From Thermoleophilum album (GTDB lineage: Bacteria > Actinomycetota > Thermoleophilia > Solirubrobacterales > Thermoleophilaceae), in NCBI RefSeq assembly GCF_900108055.1, contig NZ_FNWJ01000001.1, positions 682,001 through 746,000 on the forward strand: a stretch of DNA of 64,000 bases, in the 5' to 3' direction. How positions within the stretch are numbered: position 1 is the stretch's first letter; each line of letters begins with the position of its first letter. Below, piece after piece: positions 1 through 8,404 of the stretch. A model generated the notes under the pieces. That model did not search any database and had not been told where the DNA came from. It saw nothing but the letters and a program-made list of their open reading frames with translations. Position numbers and translations under genes: made by a program.

Positions 1-1205
1 CGTCACGCGCCTTCGGGGTCCTCTCGGTGCTTTCTGACACTGTCTACAACCTCAACCTCGCACACTTGCCGCGCGACGTGCCGACGATTTTCGAGCGGCT
101 GGAAGACGCCGGTTTGGTCTGTGCCTGTACGACCTACCTCGTGTTCCGGGGACGTCATCGGCATCGTCCGACTAGCGGCCCGGGAGTCGCGCGTCTAGCC
201 ACCGCCACTCGCTTTCGCCAAGCCGTTTGGGGCCCGCGGGAGTTGTTCTACGCCGATCTGTTTGCCAGCCGTGAACTGCCCTGTAGCTCGCTGCTCGGGC
301 TGCCGGGTCGTAGAGATCCCCACGCCGCCTGCGTGGCCGAGCACCTGCTGCGGGAGGATGCCTTCGACTTTTTGCTTTTGTCGTTGCCTGATACCGATAC
401 GCGCTCACACCGTCTCGGCCCGCGGGCCCAACATCAGGCGCTCGCCAGCGCGGAGCGCGCGCTCGAGCGGGTGGTCAAAGCCGCGGGCGGTGTCGATGCC
501 TTGCTTGACCGCTATGCGGTCGTCGTTTGCTCGGACCACGGCCAAAGCGCGGTCGAGCGAACCCTCGACCTTGGGCGGGTGTTGTCCGATCGGCGCTTGC
601 TGCGCCCTGTTGACCCGAGACCGGCCGATGCCGAGCTGGCGCTCTCACCAGGCGGCAGGATCACGATGGTCTATGCGCTGGTCGACGACCGCAACCGACG
701 CAGCAGGCTTCTTCGCCGGCTAAGGAGACGCCTGCGCGACCTTCCCGGGGTTGCCTTCGTGGCATCGAAGGTTCGGGGCGAAGCCGTGATCGAGGGCCCC
801 GGTGGCGAGCTTCGCTTCGCACCGGGCGACGACACGCGCGACGAGTACGGCGATCGTTGGTCGTTCAGCGGCGCAACTGAGCTTCTCGAGTTGTCGTACG
901 CCGACGGCCTGGTGCGGTCGGCGCGCTACCCGCGCGCCTTCGCCCGTCTCTGGAGTGCCCTCTCCTGTGCGACCGCTGGCGACCTCTTCGTGGTCGCCGA
1001 GCCCGGTGTCGAGTTCGTCGATTGGGGCGGCGCTAGTCACCTCGGGGGTGGGAGCCACGGTGGGCTCGACGCCGAGGACTCGACCGGCGTGCTTGTGGCC
1101 GCGGGTCTCGAGGCGGTCGCTCCCGAGCGAGACGATCGATACCTCGCCCTAACGGACCTGGTACCGCTGGCACTTAGGCACTTCTCGGTGTCCCCGACCC
1201 ACTAG
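1..1205 (+). CDS. Alkaline phosphatase/nucleotide pyrophosphatase superfamily protein (5' partial)
   Basis: The reading frame is open to the left edge, so the N-terminus is missing; about 400 codons are present. The fragment carries a metal-site D-H-G-Q motif (near base 535) and a late G-G-S-H-G-G motif (near base 1050), which together match the metal-binding aspartates and histidines of type I phosphodiesterases/nucleotide pyrophosphatases of the alkaline phosphatase superfamily. The missing upstream part should contain the nucleophile. Substrate cannot be told from the fragment. Its TAG stop overlaps the -10-like hexamer of the next gene. Confidence 0.75.
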   Translation, partial: SRAFGVLSVLSDTVYNLNLAHLPRDVPTIFERLEDAGLVCACTTYLVFRGRHRHRPTSGPGVARLATATRFRQAVWGPRELFYADLFASRELPCSSLLGLPGRRDPHAACVAEHLLREDAFDFLLLSLPDTDTRSHRLGPRAQHQALASAERALERVVKAAGGVDALLDRYAVVVCSDHGQSAVERTLDLGRVLSDRRLLRPVDPRPADAELALSPGGRITMVYALVDDRNRRSRLLRRLRRRLRDLPGVAFVASKVRGEAVIEGPGGELRFAPGDDTRDEYGDRWSFSGATELLELSYADGLVRSARYPRAFARLWSALSCATAGDLFVVAEPGVEFVDWGGASHLGGGSHGGLDAEDSTGVLVAAGLEAVAPERDDRYLALTDLVPLALRHFSVSPTH

Positions 1206-1208
1206 ATT
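1203..1208 (+). promoter_or_regulatory. -10 hexamer of a leaderless promoter (gtrA-like gene)
   Basis: TAGATT is followed by exactly seven bases and then the ATG at 1216, the spacing expected when transcription starts at the start codon. No Shine-Dalgarno sequence precedes the ATG. The TAG is also the stop codon of the upstream phosphodiesterase. No good -35 is visible. Confidence 0.55.
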
Positions 1209-1215
1209 CGCGCGC

Positions 1216-1674
1216 ATGCAAGATCCAACGGCGCTTGACAACTGGATCGTTGCCAACGCCACCCGCGTTCGCCTCGGCCTGCGTCGTCCCCACAACTGGC
1301 TCCAGCTGGCCAAGTTCTGCACGGTAGGAGCCTCCGGCTACGTCGTGAACCTCTCGGTATTCGCCGTCTGCGTGCACGCCCTTGGGCTTCACTATCTGGA
1401 GGCTGCCACCCTTGCTTTCGCGTGCGCGCTGACGAACAACTTCCTATGGAACCGCCGCTGGACCTTTCGGGCGCACGACGGCCGACCCGCGTTCCAGGCT
1501 GCGCGCTTCGTGCTCGTGAGCGTGATCGCTTTCCTCTTTGCGGCATCGGTGCTCGAGTTCTTGGTAGCCGTGGTCGGTCTCCCAGAGCTGCCGGCTCAGG
1601 CAGTCGCGATCGTGGTGGCAACACCACTCAACTTCCTGGGCAACAAGATGTGGAGCTTCGCTCGGGCCCGCTAG
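1216..1674 (+). CDS. GtrA family membrane protein
   Basis: A 152-residue protein with four hydrophobic segments. It has the GtrA-family layout: F-x-x-V-G-x-x-G-Y-V-V-N near residue 35, N-x-x-W-N-R-R-W-T-F after the second membrane segment, and an N-F-L-G-N-K-x-W-S-F motif near the C-terminus. GtrA proteins are thought to move or flip polyprenyl-linked sugars across the membrane for cell-surface glycosylation. The membrane glycosyltransferase 60 bases downstream fits this role. The start is supported by a leaderless promoter hexamer seven bases upstream. Confidence 0.9.
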   Translation: MQDPTALDNWIVANATRVRLGLRRPHNWLQLAKFCTVGASGYVVNLSVFAVCVHALGLHYLEAATLAFACALTNNFLWNRRWTFRAHDGRPAFQAARFVLVSVIAFLFAASVLEFLVAVVGLPELPAQAVAIVVATPLNFLGNKMWSFARAR

Positions 1675-1733
1675 GCGGGCAGACAGGAGAACAGCTCGCC
1701 CGTCAATCTTGCGGTCGTCCGCGGCGGCTTCGC

Positions 1734-3506
1734 GTGCGGCATCTTGTGCGGCGCGCACTTGCTTTGGCTGCGTTTCTGACCTTGCTCGTCGGGGTGTCCG
1801 GGCGGCCCGCACTAGCTGCTTCGCTGACGGCGCCCCCGAGCTTCGATAAGCCGCCGGTCGGCTGGCGGCTGTCGGCTGAACAGGCGATCACGATCGCTCG
1901 GCGGAGCCACGCGTTCCAGTCGCAGCGCGAGCGGCGCGGCGAGCTCGCTGCGAGCGCCTACATGGCTCCCGGCAAGCGCTGGCAGGTCGGCTTCTTCGCG
2001 GGGCGCCGCGAGGTCGCGCAGGTTCACGTCGACGACCGGAGCGGTCGGATCGTGGAGCAGTGGACCGGTTACCAAGTCGCCTGGTCGATGGCGCGGGGCT
2101 ATCCCGGTGCTTTCGGGCGGGTGGTCAACGCGCCGTACGTCTGGCTGCCCCTCTGCCTGCTCTTCTTGCTCCCGTTCGTCGACCTGCGACGGCCGCTGCG
2201 GCCGCTGCATTTCGACCTCTTGGCAGTACTGGCCTTCGGTGTTTCTCACTTCTTCTTCAACCGCGGGGAGATCGGTTGGTCGGTGCCGCTCGCGTACGGT
2301 CCCCTCGTCTGGCTCGCCTTGCGCGCGACCTGGTTGGCGGCTCGCCCCAGCTGCCCGCGGGGACGACTGATCCCCGTGTTCCCGCTGTCGGTGCTCGCCC
2401 TCGGGCTGGTGGTGCTTGTCGCCTTTCGGGTCGCTCTCAACGTTCTCGACTCGAACGTCATCGACGTCGGGTACGCGAGCGTTGTTGGGGCCGACCGAAT
2501 TGCCGATGGGCGGCCGCTCTACGACCCCAACTTCGCGCCCGACATCGACCACGGCGACACCTACGGATCGTTCACTTACCTCGCTTACGTTCCGTTCGAA
2601 CAAGCCCTACCGTGGAGTGGCCGCTGGGATGAGCTGCCGGCGGCTCACGCTGCCGCGCTGGCTTTCGATCTTTTGACCCTGGTTGCGCTGATGGCTGTCG
2701 GCTGGCGGATCGCTGGCGGCGATCGACGCCGACGCAGCGAGTTGGCCTTGGCGCTCGGCTGGGCGTGGGCGAGTTGCCCCTACGCCGCGTTTGTCGTTCA
2801 GAGCAACAGCAATGACGGCCTGGTTGCTGCGCTCATCGCCTTGGCGCTGTTGGCGGCAACGGGGCGCAGTCGCTCGCCCGCGACGCTAGGGCGCTCACTG
2901 TTCGCAGCACTGGCCGTGGCTGCGAAGTTCGCGCCAGCAGTTGCCGCCCCCGCACTGATCGTGGGTCAGGGGGAGCGACGAAAGTTCTCGCTGGCGCTCG
3001 GGGGGATCTTCGCCGCGACCGTGGTCGGTGCGTTGCTGGTGGCCTTCCTGCCCGACGGCGGCTGGCGCGCGCTCTGGGAACGCACGGTCGGCTACCAGGC
3101 CGACCGCCTGACACCGTTCAGCATCTACGGTCAGGTACCGACGCTGGAGCCACTGCGCACGGCGCTAACCGCGATCGCCGGCTTAGCAGCGGCAGTGCTG
3201 GCGTTTGTGCCCAAGCGTCGCGATCTGGCGACGCTCGCGGCCTTGGTCACGCTGTCCCTGGTGCTCGTACAGCTGGCGGCGGGGTACTGGTTCTACCTGT
3301 ACGTGGCTTGGTTCCTGCCCGCCTGGCTGATCGCGGTGATCGGACCGTGGGGAAGGGGAGGGCACCTCCGGACGGCGGAGCGACTTAGTTACGTCGCAAG
3401 CGGCGCGGCAACGCGCTCGATCGAGCGGGCGCGACCATCCCCCTTCGTTTCGACCAGCACCCCGTGCAACCACGGGTCTTCGTCGGTCGGTTCGAAACGC
3501 GCGTAG
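1734..3506 (+). CDS. Membrane glycosyltransferase (GT87/GT-C-like) with an N-terminal PepSY-like extracytoplasmic domain
   Basis: About 590 residues. The GTG at 1734 (or 1746) gives a clean signal peptide (R-R-A-L-A-L-A-A-F, ending A-L-A-A). Residues about 30-120 form a soluble domain with A-E-Q-A-I-x-I-A and G-K-x-W-Q-V-G-F-F motifs, resembling PepSY-like folds. The rest has about ten membrane segments, and the first large loop after them contains Y-D-P-N and D-H-G-D-T-Y-G, as in polyprenyl-phosphate-sugar-dependent GT-C/GT87 mannosyltransferases. The sugar is unknown. The C-terminus overlaps the convergent ymdB gene by 118 bases, so the last ~40 residues may be non-native or the product of a frameshift. 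Confidence 0.7.
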   Translation: MRHLVRRALALAAFLTLLVGVSGRPALAASLTAPPSFDKPPVGWRLSAEQAITIARRSHAFQSQRERRGELAASAYMAPGKRWQVGFFAGRREVAQVHVDDRSGRIVEQWTGYQVAWSMARGYPGAFGRVVNAPYVWLPLCLLFLLPFVDLRRPLRPLHFDLLAVLAFGVSHFFFNRGEIGWSVPLAYGPLVWLALRATWLAARPSCPRGRLIPVFPLSVLALGLVVLVAFRVALNVLDSNVIDVGYASVVGADRIADGRPLYDPNFAPDIDHGDTYGSFTYLAYVPFEQALPWSGRWDELPAAHAAALAFDLLTLVALMAVGWRIAGGDRRRRSELALALGWAWASCPYAAFVVQSNSNDGLVAALIALALLAATGRSRSPATLGRSLFAALAVAAKFAPAVAAPALIVGQGERRKFSLALGGIFAATVVGALLVAFLPDGGWRALWERTVGYQADRLTPFSIYGQVPTLEPLRTALTAIAGLAAAVLAFVPKRRDLATLAALVTLSLVLVQLAAGYWFYLYVAWFLPAWLIAVIGPWGRGGHLRTAERLSYVASGAATRSIERARPSPFVSTSTPCNHGSSSVGSKRA

Positions 3507-4171
3507 GTCATCCGCAGGAAGCGCTCGAGGGCTGGTTCTCGGCGCACACCGATCACGCCCCCGCGGCCGCCGGTCATACCGACGTCAGTGATGTAAGCGG
3601 TGCCCGCGGGAAGCACCCGCTCGTCGGCGGTTTGCACGTGGGTGTGCGTACCGAGGCAGGCGCTTACGCGTCCGTCGACGTACCAACCGAAGGCGACCTT
3701 CTCGCTGGTGGCCTCGGCGTGGAAGTCGACCAGCAGATGTCGCACGCCCTGGTCACGGAGCTGCGCGATCAGACTGTCGACTTCGGCGAAAGGCGAACGG
3801 GCGGCCTCGAGGAACACCGTCCCGCAGAGGTTCAGGACCGCTAGCCGCTCCTCGCCGACCGCCACCACGGCGTGCCCGCGACCCGGGCTACCGCGAGGGA
3901 AGTTCGCTGGACGCACGATCCGCTCCTCGCTGTCCAGGAAGTCGTAGCTCTCGGGGCGTCGGAAGGCGTGGTTGCCGAGCGTCAGCACGTCGCAGCCGGC
4001 ATCGAACAGCTCGCGCGCCGTGCGCTCGGTGACACCGAGACCGGCAGCGGCGTTCTCGGCGTTGGCGACGACGACGTCGGCAGCCAGCCGCGAACGCAGT
4101 TCGGGCACCAGCTCGCGCACGCAGCGGCGCCCACAGCTACCGACGATGTCGCCGACGAAGAGAATGCGCAT
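3389..4171 (-). CDS. ymdB: YmdB-family metallophosphoesterase (TIGR00282)
   Basis: A 260-residue protein with the complete dinuclear-metal calcineurin-like set: G-D-I-V-G-S near the start, an N-A-E-N-A-A-A-G-x-G motif near residue 40, L-G-N-H-A-F near 65, D-F-H-A-E-A-T-S-E-K near 150, and G-T-H-T-H-V-Q-T near 175. The family hydrolyses cyclic nucleotides and influences RNA turnover and cell fate in Bacillus. A GAAGGAGG ribosome-binding site sits seven bases before the ATG. It is transcribed towards the glycosyltransferase and the 3' ends overlap. Confidence 0.93.
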   Translation of the reverse strand: MRILFVGDIVGSCGRRCVRELVPELRSRLAADVVVANAENAAAGLGVTERTARELFDAGCDVLTLGNHAFRRPESYDFLDSEERIVRPANFPRGSPGRGHAVVAVGEERLAVLNLCGTVFLEAARSPFAEVDSLIAQLRDQGVRHLLVDFHAEATSEKVAFGWYVDGRVSACLGTHTHVQTADERVLPAGTAYITDVGMTGGRGGVIGVRREPALERFLRMTYARFEPTDEDPWLHGVLVETKGDGRARSIERVAAPLAT

Positions 4172-4248
4172 CGCAGCCTCCTTCGCGCCGCTTTTGCCGT
4201 GCTGCGGCCGTTGCGGCGCAAACGGGGGTCCGTCAGTATGTCGAGCGG

Positions 4249-4992
4249 ATGGAGCGTCCCGCCGTCTCGCCCCGCCCCGACCCGGTGACCGCCACCCCCG
4301 TGTTGAGCGCTCGTACGCTGGTCAAGCGCTACGGATCGCGAACCGCGCTGGCAGGGGTGTCGCTCGCGGTGAAGGCCGGCGAGCTGGTTGCCGTGATCGG
4401 TCCCAACGGCGCCGGTAAAACAACCCTGTTGTCATTACTGGCTGGATTGGCGGCGCCGGACGAGGGCGAAATCTTCGGCCCCGCCGGCAAGGTCGGCTGG
4501 GTCCCCCAAGGCGCGGCTGTCTACGGGCGTTTGACAGTACGCGAGAACCTCGAACTGTTCGCACAGCTGGAAGCCGTTGACGATCCTGAAAGGCGGGTCG
4601 CCGAGGCACTCGCCGCCTGTGCGCTCGAGGAGCGCGCGGCGCAGCGTGCCGAGGCCCTCTCGGGCGGCTTGAAGCAGCGCCTGAACTTGGCGATCGGACT
4701 GCTCGCGGACCCCAGTGTCCTGCTCCTCGACGAACCGACGACGGCGCTCGATCCCCGTCAACGCGACAACTTCTGGTCGATCCTCAGCGGCCTAGCCGGT
4801 GCGGGGACGGCGATCGTCTACACCACGCATCTCGTCCACGAGGCCGAGCAGTACGCCGACCGCGTGTTGGTTATCGCCGACGGCGAGCTGCTATTCGAGG
4901 GTTCGCCGGGTGCGCTGGCTGCGGCAGTCGGAGCACAAGGCCTCGATTTCGAGCAAGCGTTCGTGCGCTTCCTGCACGCGCGCGGGCACTGA
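4249..4992 (+). CDS. ABC transporter ATP-binding protein
   Basis: A 247-residue nucleotide-binding subunit. It shows Walker A G-P-N-G-A-G-K-T-T (near residue 52), a Q-loop glutamine in V-P-Q-G, signature L-S-G-G-L-K-Q-R, Walker B V-L-L-L-D-E-P and a switch histidine in T-T-H-L. The sequence type is that of ABC-2 exporters of the DrrA/NatA class. The permease begins 19 bases downstream, so the two form an exporter. The cargo cannot be predicted. Confidence 0.93.
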   Translation: MERPAVSPRPDPVTATPVLSARTLVKRYGSRTALAGVSLAVKAGELVAVIGPNGAGKTTLLSLLAGLAAPDEGEIFGPAGKVGWVPQGAAVYGRLTVRENLELFAQLEAVDDPERRVAEALAACALEERAAQRAEALSGGLKQRLNLAIGLLADPSVLLLDEPTTALDPRQRDNFWSILSGLAGAGTAIVYTTHLVHEAEQYADRVLVIADGELLFEGSPGALAAAVGAQGLDFEQAFVRFLHARGH

Positions 4993-5011
4993 TCGGCGGG
5001 TTGATCAGCGA

Positions 5012-6349
5012 GTGACCGCTCTGCTCCGCAAGGACCTCCTGATCCTGCGCCGCTCGCCTCTTCTCTTGGCATTGCTGCTGCTGTACCCGGTCGTGTTGGC
5101 CTTGCTAGTCGGGCTCGCGCTCTCGCGAGGCCCGGAAAAGCCGCGGATCGCGATCGTCGATCAACTGCCGCCTGAGGAGCGCACTGTGCAGATCGCTGGT
5201 CGCGAGTTCGACCTGCCGACCGCAGCGCGCGAGCTGCGCAAAGCGGTCGAGCCGGTCTCCGTCGCGTCCCCTCGCGAGGCGGAGCGTTTGGTGCGAAGGG
5301 GAGAGGTGTTGGCGGCGATCGTGATCCCGCCGGACACGATCGACCGGTTGCAGTCGCGCCTCGAGCCCGCGCGGGTGACGGTGCTCTACAACGCCGAGGA
5401 CCCGGTCAAGGCGCGTTTCGTCAACGACACGATCAAGGCCCGGCTGCGCGACGCCAACGCCGCGATCGGGAGAGCTCTCGTCGACGCTGCGCTCGACGAC
5501 CTCGGTCTGGTGCTGAACGGTGGGCGGGTTTCGATCTTCGGCCGCGAGATCGAGATCCTCGGGCTCCGCGGCTCCGAGCGTGAGCTGCGCGCTGCCGCTC
5601 GCTCCACCAGCGGCGAGACGCGCCGGCGCATCGAGCGCGTCGCCCGTTTCGCCTCGTTGGCGCGCCGCAATCTGGGAGCCTCGGGGGGACTGCTGAGAGC
5701 GCTCAGCGAACCGATCTCGGTGGAAGAGCGGATCGTGCGCGGCAGGCGCGGATCGCTCGACCAGTTCGCGGTCGCGGTCGCCGTCGGTCTCGCGGTGATG
5801 TTCGTGGCGATGCTGCTCGGTGCCGGGGGGCTCGCGCTGGAGCGCGAGGAGGGCGTGCTAGGGCGCTTGCGACGCGTCGCCGGGATCGATCGCATCCTGT
5901 TGGCCAAGGCGCTGCTCGCAACGCTCGCCGGGCTCGTTGGCGGCGCCCTGCTCGTGCTCGTTACCGCTCGGCTCGTTCCAGCGGTGAGCAGCGGGCCCCC
6001 GGTCTGGCTGGTCGCGCTCGCGTTCGCGGGCGGTGCCTTTGGCTGTGTAGGTCTGGCGCTCGGTGCGTTGGCCCGCGACACGCGCGCTTCCTCGCTGCTT
6101 GCGGTGCTCGCTGGGCTACCACTGGCGCTGCTCGCGCTGGTCCCGTCGGGCGCTGTCGACCGTCAGGTGTATGACCTCGCGCGGTTGCTTAGCGCGATCT
6201 TCCCCTTCTCGCCCGCGCTCGACGCGCTGGAGCGGGGCCTGCGGGGAGCGCTCGCGCCAGGTGCGCTGCTGCACCTCGCCGTCCTCGCGCTGGCTTACGG
6301 CGCGCTTGCCCGAATCGCGCTTCGGCGACCGGCGCCGGGCGCCCCGTAA
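5012..6349 (+). CDS. ABC-2 type transporter permease
   Basis: A 445-residue membrane subunit from a GTG start. One membrane helix lies near the N-terminus (residues 15-35), followed by a ~200-residue extracytoplasmic region containing I-A-I-V-D and V-L-Y-N-A-E-D-P, then five or six helices in the C-terminal half. This is the layout of the YhgE/NatB-like or ABC-2 membrane 3 families. It would form the channel for the ATPase encoded just upstream. Its TAA stop contributes to the -10 hexamer of hemB. Confidence 0.88.
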   Translation: MTALLRKDLLILRRSPLLLALLLLYPVVLALLVGLALSRGPEKPRIAIVDQLPPEERTVQIAGREFDLPTAARELRKAVEPVSVASPREAERLVRRGEVLAAIVIPPDTIDRLQSRLEPARVTVLYNAEDPVKARFVNDTIKARLRDANAAIGRALVDAALDDLGLVLNGGRVSIFGREIEILGLRGSERELRAAARSTSGETRRRIERVARFASLARRNLGASGGLLRALSEPISVEERIVRGRRGSLDQFAVAVAVGLAVMFVAMLLGAGGLALEREEGVLGRLRRVAGIDRILLAKALLATLAGLVGGALLVLVTARLVPAVSSGPPVWLVALAFAGGAFGCVGLALGALARDTRASSLLAVLAGLPLALLALVPSGAVDRQVYDLARLLSAIFPFSPALDALERGLRGALAPGALLHLAVLALAYGALARIALRRPAPGAP

Positions 6350-6352
6350 ACT
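6347..6352 (+). promoter_or_regulatory. -10 hexamer upstream of hemB
   Basis: TAAACT lies ten bases before the hemB ATG; a start about seven bases downstream would leave a leader of only three or four bases. The TAA is the stop codon of the permease. This suggests hemB begins its own transcript. Confidence 0.4.
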
Positions 6353-6362
6353 GCTCCTCGCG

Positions 6363-7334
6363 ATGGGTTTCCCGGCGACGCGCCTGCGCCGGCTTCGACG
6401 CAGTGCAGGTCTTAGAGAGCTGGTGCGCGAGACGGACCTCGCGCCCGGGCACCTTGTACTACCGCTGTTCGTCCACCTCGAGGAAACGGCGTCGCCGGTC
6501 GACGGCATGCCCGGTGTCGAACGCCTGCCGATCTCCGGGGCGGTGGCGCGTAGCAAGCGGGCGCGCGAGCTGGGGGTGCCGGCCGTGCTGCTGTTCGGGA
6601 TTCCCCCGACCAAGGACGATCTTGGGTCCCAGGCCTGGGACGACGAGGGAGTCGTGCAGCTCGCGGTGCAGGCGCTCAAAGCGGAAGTTCCCGAGCTCGT
6701 CGTCCTCACCGACGTTTGCCTTTGCCAGTACACAAGCCACGGCCACTGCGGCGTTCTGGCCGCCGACGGAAGCGTCGACAACGACGCGACGCTGGAGTTG
6801 CTGGCCCGCACCGCTGTATCGCATGCGCGAGCCGGTGCCGACGCCGTGGCGCCGAGCGACATGATGGATGGCCGCGTAGCTGCGATTCGAGCTGCGCTCG
6901 ACGAGGAGGGGTTCGGCGAGCGAGCGATCGTTTCTTACGCGGCGAAGTTCGCCTCCGCTTTCTACGGCCCCTTCCGAGCAGCGGCTGACTCGGCGCCCGC
7001 GTTCGGTGACAGGCGCGGGTACCAGCTTGATCCGGCCAACCTGCGTCAGGCCCTGCGCGAGGTTGAGCTCGACGTCGCCGAGGGCGCGGATGTCGTGATG
7101 GTCAAACCGGCGTTGCCCTACCTCGACGTCATTGCTCGCGTTCGCGACGCCGTGCGGGTACCGGTGGCCGCCTACAACGTGAGCGGCGAGTACGCCATGC
7201 TGAAGTACGCAGCTGCGGCTGGTGCGCTTGACGAGCGCGCAGCCGTACTCGAGGCCTTGCTGGCGATGCGGCGGGCCGGCGCCGATCTGATCGTCACCTA
7301 CTTCGCCGACGAGGTAGCCGGGTGGCTGACGTGA
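6363..7334 (+). CDS. hemB: Delta-aminolevulinic acid dehydratase (porphobilinogen synthase)
   Basis: 323 residues. It condenses two 5-aminolevulinate molecules to porphobilinogen. A zinc-type cysteine cluster D-V-C-L-C-x7-H-C-G is present near residue 120. The two Schiff-base lysines are recognisable in S-Y-A-A-K-F-A-S-A-F-Y and in M-V-K-P-A-L-P-Y-L-D, and P-S-D-M-M-D-G-R-V is intact. ATG 6363 matches the normal N-terminus; the frame upstream of it reads through the permease gene. It is first in a hemB-ahbAB-hemL run with overlapping ends. Confidence 0.96.
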   Translation: MGFPATRLRRLRRSAGLRELVRETDLAPGHLVLPLFVHLEETASPVDGMPGVERLPISGAVARSKRARELGVPAVLLFGIPPTKDDLGSQAWDDEGVVQLAVQALKAEVPELVVLTDVCLCQYTSHGHCGVLAADGSVDNDATLELLARTAVSHARAGADAVAPSDMMDGRVAAIRAALDEEGFGERAIVSYAAKFASAFYGPFRAAADSAPAFGDRRGYQLDPANLRQALREVELDVAEGADVVMVKPALPYLDVIARVRDAVRVPVAAYNVSGEYAMLKYAAAAGALDERAAVLEALLAMRRAGADLIVTYFADEVAGWLT

Positions 7335-8404
7335 AAGCACGCCCCAAGGTCCGGTCGCGGAAGTACGGCGCGGCGATTCCCCTGTCCGACGACGATCGCC
7401 GGCTGCTCAACCTCTTACAGGGCAAGTTTCCGCTGCTCGAGCGCCCGTTCGCGCCGATTGCCAGCGAGCTCGGCTGGAGCGAGGAGCAAGTGGTCGCGCG
7501 CACCGCCTGGCTTCTACGTAAACGCATCATTCGAGAGATCACGCCGATCTTCGACACCCGGGCCCTGGGCTACCGTTCGATGCTCGTTGCGGCGCGAGTC
7601 GATCCGGCGCACCCCCACCGGGCGGCACGAGTGATCAACTCGCACCCCGGCGTCTCGCATAACTACCTGCGCGACCACGACTTCAACCTCTGGTTCACGA
7701 TCGCCGTCGAGCCCGACTCGGCGCTCGGGCTAGAGGGGACGATCGAGGTCCTCAAGCGCCTCAGCGGGGCTACTTCGATGCGAATGCTGCCGACCCTCAG
7801 GCTCTTCAAGATCCGCATGGACCTGGAAATGGAGGCGGGCACCGCGGGCCTCGCAGCCCCGGTCGAGGCGGTCGAGCCACGCGACCCGCAGCCGGTGGCG
7901 TTGAGCGAGTGGGACATCGCGCTGATCCGCGCCACACAAGGGCCGATGACGGTGACTTCGCGTCCCTTCGACGCGGCGGCAGCGCGCCTCGGTGGTGTCT
8001 CTGTCGACGAGGTGCTCGAGGGGCTCGCGTCGCTCAAGGAGCGGGGAGCGCTGCGGCGTGTGGCGGCGATCCTCTACCACCGCCGCGCCGGCTTCTCGGC
8101 TAACGGGATGGGTGTCTGGAAGGTGCCGGAGGAGCGTGTGCTCGAGGTCGGACCGCGGATGGCCGCGTTCCGCGGCATCTCGCACTGCTACCAGCGCCCG
8201 ACTTATCCCGATTGGCCGTACTCGTTGTTCACGATGGCGCACGGCCGCTCGAAGGCGGAGTGCGACGCGATCCTCGCGGCGATCGCTCGCGAGACGGGGA
8301 TCTCCGAGCGCGCCACGCTCTACTCCTCGACCGAGTTCAAGAAGGTTCGGTTGCTCTACTTCGTTGACGATTACCGGCGCTGGGAGGAGGAGCACGCGTC
8401 GTGA
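7322..8404 (+). CDS. ahbAB: Fused siroheme decarboxylase (AhbA-AhbB), Lrp/AsnC-like fold
   Basis: 360 residues made of two tandem Lrp/AsnC-like modules, each a winged helix plus a ferredoxin-like domain. Module 1 (about 20-170) has S-H-N-Y-L-R-D-H-D-F-N-L-W-F-T at 112-126. Module 2 (about 195-355) has S-H-C-Y-Q-R-P-T-Y-P-D-W-P-Y-S-L at 287-302 and M-A-H-G at 305-308. These paired motifs are the signature of AhbA/AhbB (and NirDLGH) siroheme decarboxylases, which turn siroheme into 12,18-didecarboxysiroheme. The gene overlaps the end of hemB by 13 bases and hemL by four (GTGA). Generic annotation would call it an Lrp regulator, but motifs and neighbours argue for an enzyme. Confidence 0.87.
   Translation: MADVKARPKVRSRKYGAAIPLSDDDRRLLNLLQGKFPLLERPFAPIASELGWSEEQVVARTAWLLRKRIIREITPIFDTRALGYRSMLVAARVDPAHPHRAARVINSHPGVSHNYLRDHDFNLWFTIAVEPDSALGLEGTIEVLKRLSGATSMRMLPTLRLFKIRMDLEMEAGTAGLAAPVEAVEPRDPQPVALSEWDIALIRATQGPMTVTSRPFDAAAARLGGVSVDEVLEGLASLKERGALRRVAAILYHRRAGFSANGMGVWKVPEERVLEVGPRMAAFRGISHCYQRPTYPDWPYSLFTMAHGRSKAECDAILAAIARETGISERATLYSSTEFKKVRLLYFVDDYRRWEEEHAS

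Noticed and set aside
1422-1733. A longer N-terminus for the glycosyltransferase
   Set aside because: This part reads the GtrA gene in another frame and is not hydrophobic or GC3-biased; the signal peptide starts at 1734/1746.
7322-8404. Lrp/AsnC transcription regulator
   Set aside because: The two siroheme decarboxylase signatures and the hemB/hemL neighbours fit an enzyme better than a DNA-binding regulator.
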